NCBI RefSeq assembly: GCF_949628215.1
Contig: NC_134297.1
Span: 310,001 to 374,000, forward strand
DNA length: 64,000 nt
Source: Phalacrocorax aristotelis
Lineage: Eukaryota > Chordata > Aves > Suliformes > Phalacrocoracidae
Direction of reading: 5' to 3'
The translations under genes were made by a program, and so were the position numbers. Below the pieces are notes generated by a model. It was not told where the DNA came from. It searched no databases and was given only the letters and a program-made list of their open reading frames with translations. This document shows positions 1 through 13,214 of the stretch, one piece after another (position 1 is the stretch's first letter; every line of letters begins with the position of its first letter).

Positions 1-114
1 GAGCGGCATGATCTTTCTGCTGATAAGTGACGCAGACGCTCCGAGACAGGGTGTCACTGGATAAGTGAAACAGATCCCCCAAAAGCATCAGAGCCCGAGG
101 CCTGCGCTTCATAC

Positions 115-3100
115 CTGAGGAGGTGCCGGGCGATAGTGGAGCGGTCCACAGTGACCCGGGAGGAGGGCAGTATCACGGGGTCCGACATCAGAGTGCTCAT
201 GATCGGATCCAGGAACTCATCGCAGGCGTCCGCATACGTCTCCTCCTCCTGCTGCTGGCGGTCTGCAAGAGACTGGCAGGCAGGCGCTGCTTTTAGAGAC
301 TCGGCCTCCCGGTTCTTTCAAAGCCAGGTTTGCTCCTGGCTCGTAGCTCAAGCATTTGCAGGTCCGTGCTGGCAGGGAGCCCTCCCAGTTGCCGCACCCG
401 AGCCTCCGAGGAAGCCCCACTCCCACAAATCCAGCTCCGCAGCAAAGAGGCAGAGATACGCAGATGGAAGAGGACACTAGGACCCAGTTCCACCTTTTTT
501 TGTGAGCTTCAATTTGCTCTGGTTCTCACCTTGATCCTCTCAGCCAGGTTACTGAAAGACACTATCATGTTGCCGGGCTTGTTGATTTTCTTCAGAACCC
601 GAACAGTCTGGGCAAAGAGCGTCGGTGAATAGGAGCGGCCATCCTTGGGCACCGTGGCACAGAAGTTCTCTTCGTCCCTGGACCAGGGGTTGAAAGAGAG
701 CAAAGGCTTAAGAATCCACATTTATGGGGCTGTGAAACACAGTCCTCACCAACAGATGCCGTGCCGCAGCAGCGGAGTCAAAGCTAGGGAAAAGCTCGAC
801 CGTCACTATGCATTTCTCCCAGGCCCTCTCCGGAGTGAGCCAAGCTATGAACGTAACCGTGATGGTGCTTAACTTCCACCCCTGCTAGCTGGCCTGCAGC
901 TGACTTCCCCTGGTAATTTAAATTACTCCAAAAAAAGCACAGCACGCTTCCAAAAGGCCTGCAGTAGGCACGCAGAGCAATCTCGTTAGTGCCGTTCCCA
1001 GAGGGGCAGGGCCCACGGAGCTCTGCGAGGCAGGACATCCCCCGATGGCTGCAGGCTGGCTCCTGCCACCCCGCACGCCAGCTCTCCCTCCTCACCTACC
1101 CGAGGTTCAGGTAGATGGTGCAGATGTCAGACACAAGCTGCTGCGGCTTGAAGTCAAACTCGCTGAAATCCTTGACTTTCAAAGCTCCCATTTTAGGCCC
1201 AACCAGGTGTTGCAGAAAGTAGTTGAGCATGGAGATGATGCGCTCAGCAAGGAAAGGATGCACGAACAGGGACTTAATTTCTGGAACAGACACCAACAGC
1301 TCCCTCAGCTTCACAGCAAACCCATCCCGCTCCAACCACCCTGAAACCAGGCTCCCGTCTGCCCCCCCCGCCGCCAGGCAGGGCCCTTCCCAGGGTCCTG
1401 GCGGGCAGGAGGGGTTGCTCTCCCCACCTGAGGTCAGGAAGGCCAGGGTGCCAATGGTTTCGTTGGACATGATATTGTGGAAGCGCGCCAGCTGGCCAAA
1501 CATCTGCAGGCTCGACTCCTTCTCCCGGCGAGCCTCCTGGGACAGGCTGTCCCATTCGCCACGGTCCTTCTCGATCTGCTGAATCTTAATCTTACTGAGG
1601 TACTGCAAAGACACAGCGGGGAAGCGTATGGGAGAATGGGCAGGTAACGGGGCAGCGACGGTTAAGCCAGACCCGTTCTGCCCCGCTGCGGGCTGATGGA
1701 GACCAAGTCGGGAGTGAAAAGTGCGACAGGGTGCTCGAAGAGGCCTCGTGCAACCCCGCGCGTCTCTCAAAGTGCAGAACGTTCATTTAGAGGGCAAACC
1801 GTAGAAAGTCCGTAAATGTTCGCAGCCAGATGGGCAATATCCACACCGCCCATCTCCTCTGCCAGCCTCCTGACAATCAGTTCTACGGCAAGTAAAAGCT
1901 GCCCAAAAAAGCCCTTTCTAGCAGCCACAGGCAGCTCTGAAAGGCGCAGGGACACAGTCACCACACACCAGGGACACGAGCTCACCTGGTGCTCGCCTTG
2001 TAAACCCAAAGGAGAGCGGCCTGGAGACAGAAGGCCTTTGTTAGGATAAAGCACCAGCAGAAAGGCCCAGGGGTTTTGGCTGTCAAAAACCCATGGAGGT
2101 TGTTCAAAGCCTGGCTGCGCCCAGATTAACAACAGGCAGAGGTGCTCGCAACTCCCCCAGCGTGTTCGCGCTGGATCTGAGAAAAGACCCTTTCCTCCTC
2201 TCTGTTCTGACCGGCCCCCCGAGACTGAAGGGAGGGAAGGGAGCGCCCCATGTGCGGCGCCCCAGACCCCGCCCGCCCTCCTGCCTTCACCCCTTCTCTC
2301 AGAGCACTGGCCACGCCAGCCTGGAGCCCTTCCCTGCAAGTATCTACTGTGCAATCATCGGGCAGGACCAGAGCAAACAGATGCTGTCCGAGGGACGGAC
2401 GGTCAGGATCGCACCCCGCCAGCCTCAGGGGAGCGAGAACTGCTGCTCACGTGACGCCGACAGCACGCGCGCTCAGCCCTACCTGTATGGCTTCATCCAA
2501 CAGGAAAATGGCGTCGTTCATGAGCAGATTGAGGAAGCGCAAGAAGAGAGGGGGGTTCATGGCCTCCAGGTTCTCTGAGGCGTAATCGGCCAGAGCCTGC
2601 GAGGGAGGAGAGAACGGCGAACGCTGTGGCAGCGTCCCGAGGGCAGGACCCAGATCCGGGTCCACACAGAGCTGTGCGCACACGCCTGTACGTGCGCCTC
2701 CTGCCTCACCTTTATGCTCTGCCGGTAGGAATCCGTGCCCCACATGTACCTCAGGATGGGATACATGGGACGGCGGTAGTTAAACTTCTGTTCAAACTGG
2801 TGCGGGTCACCTAGGCGTGAGCAAAAGCAAGAGCGTTTGAGGCGGGCAGCGGGGACAGGCAGGGGCTGCTGATTCCTTTTCACAGTTCATTTGCAGTGAA
2901 ACCCCTGCTCCTGCGCAGGCCGGTGAAGTCTCACCGCTGATTTCAAAGCGCTACAAGCAACCCTGCGTTACAAAAGAACGGGCGAGGGCCCGCTATAAGC
3001 ATTGCTGAGCTGAAAAGCTTGAGACCTGGAGGTTTCCCATTCTAGATACCCAGTTCTGCATGAGCCAGAGGACCGACACTTTGCTGGAATGCCACCTGCC

Positions 3101-6100
3101 TAACAGCATGGAGCAGCTTAATGAAGTGCAAATAGATTTATCTGTTTTCGCTGACATACTCCAAACCCTGGCGGCGTTCCCCCCCTTCAGAGGTCACGGA
3201 AGGAAGACAACTCTCCCTCTTTGGCGCTTACCGGTAAACTCGATATCCACAAAGACTTTGATAAGCGCCTCGGCAAGATGGGCAGCGTTTTGGTAAGAGC
3301 AGAACACTCGCTTGCGATGAAACACACTCGAGACGAGCGGGTTCTGGGCCTGATCTAAGTGGGGCATCACGGCTTCCAACACTTCTGCCAGCTTGGCTCG
3401 CAGATGAGGGTTTTTCATCCTGCGAGAGAAAACAAGAAAGCAAACCCAGGCTGGCAGGAGGGCTGGGGTGTGGGGACCGAGTTGTGCAGGGAACGCTCCA
3501 GGAGCTGTGCCCACCCCTGCGGGAGTGCCCGCCCAAGTTGCTGCAGATCAGCCATAAAACTAGCACCAGCATCCGGCAGCTCCCTGTCAGTGCCAGCAGG
3601 GCCAGGGGGTGAAGGAGTGCGCTCGATGACCGCAGTTAATTCTCAGGCAGGGAGGCCAGGGGGTGCGGGAACAGCAAAGCTGGCCTCCCCTCCCGCCCCG
3701 GTAGCGCACGCTGTAGCTCCCAAGCAACCCTGACCTGCCGTCCCAGCCCTTTCCGTACTGCCCAGCGACTTGCTTCGTGCTCCTCGTGCAAGTCCAAAGC
3801 GCTCTGCCCGCTGAGCCTGCTGCCCAGGACGTGACAGACCACGGAGGCGAGGGTAGAGCTCTCCTCCGCTGCACGCGTGGCGCAGAAGGCAAACCGCCTG
3901 CCCAAGGGCACGCCACAGGGTGCTGCCAGGAGGAACTACAGCTGCCGTCTCCCGGGGCCGGCCCCAGGCCGGCAGGAACAGCGAGAGCTGCCTACCAAGT
4001 GAAATCTCCACCTGCTCCTGCGCCACCGGGAGTTCGCTCTATTTACACACACAAGTGTAAACAAACGAACAGGAGAAGCGTGGCGTGTGCAGTGCTGTCT
4101 TATCAGGAAGATCGATAAAGCTACTCAATTTTGCTCAGTGCTCAGCCACCACAGTAGACTTGATAGAGGTACTCCAGACAGATCAATCCCAACAGCTTCC
4201 TGTAACCAGCACCAGAACGGCTCTGGCTGACGAGGCTCCTGCGCAACAGGACCAAACGAGTATTCGGACAGCGAATCCCGTTCGTACCGCGCATCCTTCA
4301 GGCAGGGCCTTGTTTGCTAGTGGTGCCTCCTACAGGCAGAATTTACCTTTTCCAATGAGATCAACCCTCTCATGGACGTCTAAACCGAACCTCAAAACAC
4401 CTCTGACAATTTCCACTTGCGCTTGTTCCCCTCTGGGTACTCGGCAGAGAAGCGGCCAGGGCTCGCACTCGGGGCTGTACGTACCTCTCCACATCGCCCA
4501 TGAAAACAGTAACAAAGTGAAGGACGTGCTCCAGAGAGTCAGCAGAAGCCTCCAAGATGTCGTCAGCAAAACGCCGCAGGAAAATGAAGAAGTCGCCCAG
4601 ATTATCAGCAAAGAATTCTGCGAGCAGAGATTGCACGTGAGCTCCTCCTCGGGCAGCTCGTTCTGCCCTGCCCTAGCCTCCCGTGCGCTCCCCCCTCGTC
4701 ACCCTGACTCCGACTGAAGCTTCGGGAATTAACTGGCTGTGTCGGAACGCCGCAGCCAGGACGGATGCCTGGCCTGATGCAGTTTGTACTGCACAGGATT
4801 CACTTCACCTCTCTCAGAAGTCAGGTCGCTTACAGGGCGAAACCCAGCAGCCGCCCAGCTGACTGTACGCGCCGTTACAAGAAAAACTCAAGGGAAGGGA
4901 CTCTCTCGACAACAGAAACCACAAGGAGGGTTTTGTGCATAGGGAGGATAGTAAATCAGTACGGTATTTGACAAAACCTTGCACCTTGGCTGCGAGTGGG
5001 ATATCTAAGAGGTCAGCAGCGAGCTTAGGTACGCTAAGTACGCCCCCTCAAAGAGCCCCAAGTTTTAGAGGATAGCGGCCCTCTTTAGAGAGAATATTCT
5101 ACGCAAAGACAGACACCATCGGTTGTAGCACTGCGTCCTGCCCTGGGGAGAACGGTGCTTCCCTGGAGAGCTCTCCCAGTGACCATCCAGGCGGTACCAG
5201 GATTACAGCCTGTAAGGCGAACTCAGAGGTCCCAGCTTGCTTTGGAGCTCCCAACCTCACTGCTGACGTTTCTGAAGCTGCAGCTGACCCTCCCTGCGCT
5301 TCCTTACATGCTCTGGAACCCTTCTTTTCACAGGCAGAATGTCCTTTAAGCACCTCAGTGAAGAGGAAACCCGGGCGCCATGAACGCCTTAAGGAACGGG
5401 GCCACGTATGCGAAGCCACTCTAAAGGTGGTATTACGTGAGTAGCTCCGGACTTGGAGGGTTAATCGCGCAGCCGCACAGACACACCGCCGGCAGGACAA
5501 GCGGCTTCACCTGGCACGTAGGCCAACGCGCTGTTTTCCACCTCTGGCAGCGGGAAGGTCAGCTCCAGCGGCTCCGTCCCGCGGTTCCCCATGGCCAGCT
5601 GCACCAGCAGGACCGCCATGGACACCTGCAGATTCAGGCAGTTCTGCAGCATCTGCGGCTCCGTCATCGCCGTCTTGGTGGAGAGATAGATGGTCATCAG
5701 GCGCTCGAACTGCTCCCTGAGGCTGTCGGCAGCAGGGCTGGAGCTCTGCTGGGCTTCTCGCCACGCTACTTGCAGGCGGTGAAGGCTTTGGTTTATCTTT
5801 ACCATCTGGTCGTGCAACCTACCCGGGAAACAAGGCAAGGAGATGAGCCGGGACGTGTATACGCTCGGCACAGAGTGCCCAAGCAATACGTAAGCTAGCG
5901 CGTGCTTTTATCCTGTTCAGACCGTTTCCTGTGGATGCCCTGCCTGGGGGGCTGGTGATGGGAAGCCTTTGGAGAAAGGCAGGGCCTGGGAGGATACCAG
6001 ACCTCGCCCCGGCACCGCCGCGGCCTGCAGAGCGGGCCGGTAAACCGGAGACCGCCGCAAAGCCCTCTGCAGAGGCGCGGGCAACGAGCCGGGGCAGCCG

Positions 6101-9100
6101 CGAGCCCCATTAGGCTACCAAGGTCAGGAATCGGCACGCCCGGAGACGCCCGCGAGGTGACATTTTCTGTTTCCCAGCAACGGGCCGCTCGCATGACTTT
6201 TCATCTATTTCTATATTTAGAGAATAAACCAGAAGGGGACGGTGCCTGGATCAGCGGTGACCTCACAGTATCCAGGCAACGATTTGCAGAGGGAAGCTGA
6301 GAGAAATAGCGTGTTCTGGCGTCCAGAAAATCCTTTCCTGGAAACGGGCAGCTACCTTGCGTCTCTGCTTCAGGTTAAATCCTTTTACTGGGGCGGTTCA
6401 GAGACAGCTCGCAGCAGGCGGGCGCTCTGCTGCCGAGATGCTTTCTGGTAGAGGAGCGAGACGCCAGCTGCTCGCTCCCCTGAGGAGAGGGGCGACGCGC
6501 GCGACCCACGGACACCCAGCGCTTGCTTGTTATGTTTCTATAAATAACACGGAGCCTGTAAGACTGTCAGCGTTGACAGGGAGCACCAGCGGGCAAAGTT
6601 TCTTTCCAAAACGATGCAGCCCGAGGCTCAAACGTCAGGCAAAACGCACAGTGAAATGCAGTCAGCAGTGCAACTGGCACGCTCTGCGTTCCGAGTATCG
6701 AGTAGAAAACGTACGTGGCCGTACAGGGGTGCAGAAGAGCAGCAGGAGCTGTCTGGTACCTACGGCTTGAGCGCTCGCGTCACTTCGGGATACCGGACGT
6801 GACTTGAACCCAGCCATAAAAATCCTCTCTCAAACGCCGGGCGCTTCAGTGGCACGCTGACCGCCGTGAGGGCGGCGAAGGCCTTGGGGACAGGCCGGCA
6901 CAGCGATGGGGCACTTACCTGTGAAATCCCAAGTGAAGGGTATACTGCGTGAGCACCAGGTTCTCCGTCACCAGATTGTAGCTGCTGGCAAACTCCGGCT
7001 CTTGCTCGCTCAGGGCGGGTATCAAGCACGTTTCTTTTTCCAGACCTGGAATGAAAAGCATCTGTGTGGCAAGTCCTTCCCAGCAGCGCCAGTGAGGAGA
7101 GGGCTCGAGAGGGCCCCTGCTGAAGATGCAAAACAACTGCTGGTGATGCGAGGCAGCATTTTATTTGTGTTCAGCTCTTCCCTCCCTCCTCTCGGCTCCT
7201 TCAGCTCTCCCTTTACCTGCACGGTTGAGAGGTAAGGACCCGGGGAGACCCCCTTTCTCCCTCCTTTCCTCCCCCAAGGTCTGGGCGTACCTTTCATATG
7301 CACGTTCTTACTCCTCCTCTCCTCTTCGTTCAGCTCCTTCAGGGCACAGTAAGTAGGGTCGAAGGTTAGCAGCCTTGCTGATTTTGGTTTGCAGAAGGGC
7401 TGGCAGAGCTTCAGGAGGGCGGCTCCCAGGTTGAGGAAGAAGGCATCCGAGGCGTACATCTGGAAGAAGATCTCCGGCATCTGGTTGGCCCAAATTTTGG
7501 TGCGGCCCGCGTTCGCGTGGAGGCAGTTTCCCAGCCAGGAGAGAATCCTGTGCTTCGTCTCAGGAGACAACTGCAACAGGTTCTTCAGCATCTGGTAGAT
7601 CTTCTCGTGGAACTGGGCCATAAACTGTTACGGGGAAGAGAACACGGCCCAGGGGGTCATTGGCGGGATCGGTCTTTTGCCTCTCCCGTCATTAATGCTC
7701 TCAGAGCTCTCCCGGCTCTGGGCCGCACCCTGCCCTTCACGGGCAGGGCTTCCCAAGTAAACCACAGCCAGGACGCCTCTGTTAATCGCCTGGCAGATAC
7801 GCGTGTTACAAGTGGGCCAAATCCCGACGCCAGCAGCGAAGAATAACTAGGGAGATCCTCAAAAGCACGGTCGAGAGCAGGTTGTTTACGTGGGGAGTAA
7901 AACCAAAACCCTGGACGCATTTTTGGCAGCAACAATGACCCCGAAAGAACGCGGGACTGGGAAAGCCCCCCTCTGCAACCCTTACTGCACCCGAGTTTAC
8001 TCCTGTAATTATACCCTGCGTTCCGGTGCTTGGCTCCTTACACGCTCCCAGTGCTGCTCCTGAGGAAGCTGTTTACTTTTATAACAAGAGAGAACGTTGC
8101 CTCTCACTTACCCTGCCGGGGAGCCAATTAGTGTTTTAATTATGGGACGGGCACTGAAAACTACTTCCCGGTGATTACAACACCCGAGGAGACGATCTTC
8201 ATGTAGCACCTCAAGTTACGGTGCTGGCGTCTGTTCCACAAGTGCCACCCTGCCCTTTCCCCAAAGCCCAGGCAACTACTCTGACAGAACACAACTTGCT
8301 CAGCACAAAGACTCGGGTTACAACAACCCGAGGAAGCGGGCGAAACCGTTTGGATGTTACGGCTGGGGAATCCAAAGCAGTTTTGTGACCTGCTGAGTCA
8401 CAAGCCGGATTATTACAAGAGCCTGCAGCAGAACTAAAGCCCTGACATCGCGTCTTTAAGCCTCAGGCAACGAGGGGCTGCTGAAACACAAAGAGAAGCA
8501 GTACTGCCGCGCTTCGGCCCACCTGATGGATGTTGGATTCCTGCACTTTGATCTCTTGCGGGCTGGATCGGGATGGATTCAGAAAATAGCCGTGGTTCTC
8601 CACAACGCCGGGGGTCTTTAGCAAGCAGGAGATGTTTAAAATGGCGCCTAGCAAAGTCTTCTGGTACATCTGCCCGTTGCTGGGATCCTTGGGCTGGATG
8701 TAGCCTGCAAAAACCTATGGAACGCAGCAGGATGGGCCGAGAGTTATGTAAAATCCCAGTAAAAACCCCCACAAACCGATGGGCTTGGGACAGGCTATTA
8801 GAAAGGAGGAGGGGGCAAGAGCGCACACACGGGGTGTTGTTACACTGTACCATTGGTTTGACCACAACAGACCAGGCCCTATAAACATGCCCCTCCTGCA
8901 CACAGAACCCGTGGGGAGCTCCCGATTGGGCCGAGGCACCCACCTTTGCTACGTCCTTCTGCTTTGTGAAGTAGAGCAGCACGTCGAAGTACGTGTACAG
9001 CAGGATCTGGCAGAGGTCCAGGTCCTTGATTCTGCCCAGCAGGATGTCAAACACGGGAACCATGACCTCCCCGAACGTCCGCACCTCCTCATCCATCGTC

Positions 9101-11102
9101 AAGGCCTCTATGACCTCCTCGAGAAACTCGGTTGTGTCTTCAAAGTCTAGTGCGGGAAGCAAGGCCGTTACCACGACACTCCAAGCAGCCCAACCTCGGT
9201 GCGCGTGTACGCGCCACGACCTGAACGCCACCCTCCCCTTTTAGCGGCGAGGGGAGCCAAAGCTTCACCCGAGCCCGCGACGCTCTTCCCGCAAGCTTTA
9301 AGGCGAAGGGTAGCCCTGCAGCACCAAGCAAGCGGCGCAGCCCAGCCAGACTTACGCGCCGCTCTCAGCGCCTCCAGCATCAGGTCCACCAGCTGCTCGT
9401 ACACGTTCTGGTTGATGTAAATCTCCGGGGTGAGGAGGACAGTGCGAGTGTTTGACACGGTCAGGTTCCGGCAGCGCACAGCGAAGGGCAGCAGGTTCTC
9501 CGGGACCTTGGTTATCTGCGCAAGGAGAAGGGGACAGAGTCGGGACACTGGCACCCGCTTCTGGCCCTTAAAACCCCAGCTAAGCCACCTCGGACTAGAA
9601 AGCCGGGTGACGAAGCTGCCTCCTGCCTCAGACACCCCTGCCCACCTCCTCTCTTGCCCTCTGGAAACAGGCGTAGAGGTAGCGCAGAATCTGTCTCTCC
9701 CCAGCGTCGCGGTCGGCGGAGAGGTTCTGCGTGCTGGCGGAGGTCATGTAAATCAGGTGGTTTCCAGGCTCCGGCAGCAGCAAGCGGGTGAACAGGGCCT
9801 GAGCACCGGCAAAGACAGATGGGAAGTGAAAAAGAAACCCCGTATTGCTGCAGGCTCGGTTCTTTCTGCTGGAAGAAGCTCCCTCTATCTCTCGTTAGGT
9901 AACAGGGCGCTACGCTGAGCGCCCTCAGGCTTGCTCCTTGGCTAAACACATTCCCTGGTCCCCTTTAAGACCAACAACAGCCCTAATAGAAGTTATTTTC
10001 ACTGAAAAACCTGCCACGAATGACCAACGTGCCTGCACACAACGCTGAACACGCACACACGCACTGATCACAAAGTTTTGCTGGGCGGCGCAGGCGACAG
10101 CACGCTGCCCCGCTGCCACGCACGAGCCTACCCCCACGCCCCATCCAGGCCGAATCCGTTCCCCTCCCTGTCCCCAGCGTTCTGCACGGCCGCACGCTCT
10201 CACAACCTCCCGGAGGAGGGAAGAGAAACAGCAAAATCTAATCCTTTCTCAGCCTCGTACCCCAAAACCCCGCGGCTGTTTCCAGCGAAGCCGCAAGCGG
10301 CAGCTCTGCGCTAGGCTTTGGCAAACGGGCCGCGCTCAGGGTGTGCGGTGCGTGTGGAAATGAAGCCAATTCCCGTCGGCAAAGCAAGTGGAGCGCCCAC
10401 CTGCTCGACGTTTTCCATGTCCAGCCAGTCCTGGTCGTCCAGGTCAGCGGCCATTTCTTCCAGGTAGACGCAGCGCGCTGGGATCCCATTCCCGCTTTTC
10501 ATGCTGGGGTCGCCTGAGGAAAGCGCGGATCGACCCACGTTTCACCCGAGGGACGGAGGACGCGTTGCAAGCCGCAGCACTGCGGCGTGTGCCCTCCGGC
10601 ATCCGATCTCCGGCAGATCCGGGGAGCTCTGCCCAGCGTGACGGAGCATCCCCAGCCTGCCGCACCCCCGGGGCCGGACCCCTGCCCAAAAAGAGGGGTT
10701 CCCCGGCGCTCACTGTTATCGAGGGTGATGAGGAAGATCCTCTGGATCATGTGGTTGATGTTGAGCTGCTCGCAGAGCTCCCGCTGCGAGCGGAAGGAGC
10801 GGCTGATCTCGGCCACTGAGTAATCGCAGTCGTCCAGGCTCTCGGAGACGCTGTTGTCCGAGTCATCCTGGCTCACCGAAGTCTCGTCTCCTGCAAAGAG
10901 GGAGAAGTCGCTGCTCGGCCCGGGCTGGGGGGCCGCCCGGTGCCCGCCGGCACTCCCGGGACCCACCTCTCAGCTGCCGCAGCTGCTGCTGCTGCTTCTG
11001 GACGGCGGCAAAGTGCTTGGCGTCGGCGAGAGAGCCGAAGAGGGCGGCGAAGGGGTTGCTGGAAATGCTGCTGCTGCTGTTGTTGTTCTCCTGGTCGGTC
11101 AT
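115..11102 (-). CDS. UBE4A: UBE4A, ubiquitin conjugation factor E4 A (last coding exon off left edge)
   Basis: U-box E3/E4 ligase that extends ubiquitin chains with an E2. Exons, listed left to right (reverse of transcription): 115-272, 530-677, 1100-1280, 1428-1602, 2483-2596, 2710-2810, 3232-3419, 4485-4617, 5511-5818, 6919-7045, 7291-7624, 8523-8714, 8944-9146, 9356-9515, 9646-9798, 10401-10513, 10714-10890, 10967-11102. All junctions have GT..AG and phases add up to 1033 codons plus two bases; the human protein is 1066 residues, so about 32 residues are missing beyond position 115. The start at 11102 gives [12 protein letters not shown] and [14 protein letters not shown], as in other UBE4A proteins. 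The Ube4 core fills roughly residues 350-960 (for example [19 protein letters not shown] and [19 protein letters not shown]). The U-box begins near residue 999 ([12 protein letters not shown], then [13 protein letters not shown]) and is cut by the window edge, not by mutation. Exon 1 carries short Ser and Gln runs. Identification is secure by extended recognisable similarity. Confidence 0.96.
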
Positions 11103-11650
11103 CTCCCCTCAGCGCCGCGCCATGCGGGGGCGGGGGGGGGGGGGGGGACGGGGGACACCGGGGCCGGGCTGCGACCGGGGCCGGGCTGCGGGAGAGCAGC
11201 CCCCGGGGCCGGCAACGGCCGCGGCGGGACCCGTCGGGAGGCCGCCGGGAGGGCGCAGCGGCGCGCTGGGCGCTCACCGGGCCCGCCGGGCGCTTACCGG
11301 GCCCGCCGCCGCCGGACAGCGCTGCGCCTCGCCGGGGCGCGCCACAATATGCGTCACGTCCGTGCGCCGGAAGCGGGGCACAGAGCGGCGCGGGCGGGCG
11401 GCAGCGCCTCCTGGCGGCTGGGAGGCGCGAGCGTCCCATCCCGGTCCGGCGGGGCCGCGGACACGAACGGACGCGGGGGTACGGGCAGCGTCACGGGGCG
11501 CCCGCGTGCCGCGAACCGCAAACCCCTGCGTAATACCCGCGTCCGTGGCCCGCGCGGGGAGCGGCGTTTGGGTGTTAACGACATGTAAACGGCGCGACCG
11601 ACGTGCCAGGCGATGGTTGTGCGGGTCGGGCCGTTAACGCGGGTCGGGCC
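10950..11650 (-). promoter_or_regulatory. UBE4A promoter and CpG island
   Basis: Dense CpG sequence surrounds the UBE4A start codon at 11102 and extends upstream. An ETS core (CCGGAAG) lies at 11367-11373, and a CRE half site (CGTCA) at 11352-11356. No TATA box is visible. A run of 16 G bases lies at 11132-11147, just upstream of the start codon. This pattern fits a TATA-less housekeeping promoter. The transcription start is inferred, not seen. Confidence 0.6.
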
Positions 11651-12589
11651 GCGCTCGTTAGCGTACGGCGGCAGCCCCTTGCCGCCGCGTGATGCCGGCA
11701 AAGCGCGCGGGATGGGGCGGGGGGTGCCCGTGGGGCACGCTGGGGGGCCAGCTGGGGGCCCGGGACAAGGTGTGGGTCGGGGGGGGGGGGGGGGGGCCTG
11801 GGGCAGGGTGTGGGGCGCTGGGGGGGGGTCCTGGGGCGGGGTGTGGGGCGCTGGGGTGGGGGCTGGGGCAACCTGGGGGGGTGTGGGGGGGTGTTTCGGC
11901 CGCTCCCGTCCCGACCGCCGGCCGGCAGCTGCAGGCTGGGAGCGCTCGGTCCCGGGTCGGCCCTGGGGGGCCCCGCGGGGGCGGGCTCTGCCGACGGGCA
12001 CGTCCTCGCCACCCCTCTGGACGGCACCAACGGGCGTTAACGGTGCTTTTCCCCTCCGTACGCAGACGCGCGGCAGCGGGGTGACCCGGGCGCCCGTCTC
12101 GCCTCTGCTCGGCGGGATGGCAGGCAGAAGCAGCGCCCAAGCCGGGCGAGACCCGCGGGGCGAGCCCAGGACGGCTTCATAAAGAGCGGGCAAAGGGGCG
12201 CCTGCGGAGGCAGCAGAACCCACAAGGATTTTATCCTCTCCTTCCCAGCGAGCGACACCCCCGAGCGCAGCGCTGGGGGCTGCCGTGGGGAACGGTGACG
12301 CCCCCCAGCCAGCCCCAGGGCAGGAGCGCCTTTTTACGGATACACATCGCTCTGAAAGGTCGCGTTAGGCGCTGGGGCGCCTCGCCGCCGCCGCCGGGGC
12401 GTTCTGTGCTGACCTGAAATCCACGGGAGGCTACGAGCCACGCTGGGCTGTGCCGGGGGCTGGAGGGTGGGAGAGACCCCCCCCCGCCCCGGGTAAGGCC
12501 ACCCACAGGTGCCCCCCCCATGCAGCTGGGGCACCCCCTGCTTGGGGAGAGACACGGACGCGCCTGATGCCATTAATTTAATCTTATTA
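11651..12589. other. Intergenic spacer between UBE4A and the GIRK-like gene
   Basis: No supported gene. Long open frames on both strands (for example 289 codons at 11354-12223) are low-complexity Pro, Gly and Arg products of GC-rich DNA without recognisable domains. The stretch holds a G-rich tandem block (annotated separately). It lies upstream of UBE4A and downstream of the 3' end of the neighbouring channel gene. Confidence 0.6.
11770..11900. repeat. G-rich minisatellite, about 33-bp unit
   Basis: A G-rich block repeats a unit of about 33 bases beginning cctggggc and containing gggtgtggggcgctgg at least twice, followed by decayed copies with ctgggggggtgtggggg. The plus strand has many runs of four or more G, so quadruplex folding is plausible. 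It lies about 0.7-0.8 kb upstream of the UBE4A start codon. Confidence 0.75.
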
Positions 12590-13214
12590 AAGTAATTAAT
12601 AGAATTTATTGTATTAATTTACTTCTATTAAACTGCATCCCAGCCTCTCGCCTCGGGTGGGAATTTTTGTGATGGGGTGGTCCTGGGGTAACAGGGGGCA
12701 GTTTGGGGGGGAATGTGGGGCGATGTCGGTCTCTGGGGGGGTCCTGGAGCCACAAGTGGTGCAGTGGGGCGGGGATGTGAGGCAAAACGTGCGCTGTGCG
12801 CAGGTGTGACTCTATTTTTGGGGGGCAAAGGAGTGGGGTGGGGGGCAGGAGCGCTTCCCTGCCAGCCTGGACTCCTGCCCACCCCTCCCCGTGCTGTGCA
12901 GCAGCAGTCCCATCCTTATGGGGTATGAGCAGGCCCCAACAAGTGGTGTCCAAACAAACCAAACGCTGCTGCTTGATTTGTGTGGTTCTTTTAATTAGGA
13001 GACTTCAATGGCCCGCTGTTTGGGTCTCGTGGTCCTCGCTACAGAAGAGCAGCTCTGCAGAAGTCGTGCCGTGGGCGGGGGCCGGGGGCAGGAGGGCTCG
13101 GCCCCGCAGCGGCAGGTTCTCTATGGCACTGCAGGCACAGGACCCTCCGCCAGGCAGCCACCGCACGCAGGGGGCACGGCTGGGCATCTCGTCCTGCGGC
13201 CCCCGGCGGGCGGC
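12590..13214 (-). other. Probable 3' UTR of the GIRK-like gene
   Basis: Downstream of the stop codon at 13215-13217 on the minus strand, an ATTAAA signal lies at 12990-12995 and an AATAAA at 12605-12610, the latter inside an AT-rich island (about 12570-12635) that stands out from GC-rich surroundings. Either could end the transcript. No coding sequence is visible here. Confidence 0.5.

Noticed and set aside
1-114. Search for the final UBE4A coding exon at the left edge
   Set aside because: The expected DPFNRSPLT-type segment is not encoded here; the stretch is intron, so the exon must lie outside the window.
11354-12223. Minus-strand open frame of 289 codons upstream of UBE4A
   Set aside because: Pro/Arg/Gly-rich composition artefact over a G-rich minisatellite; no recognisable homology.
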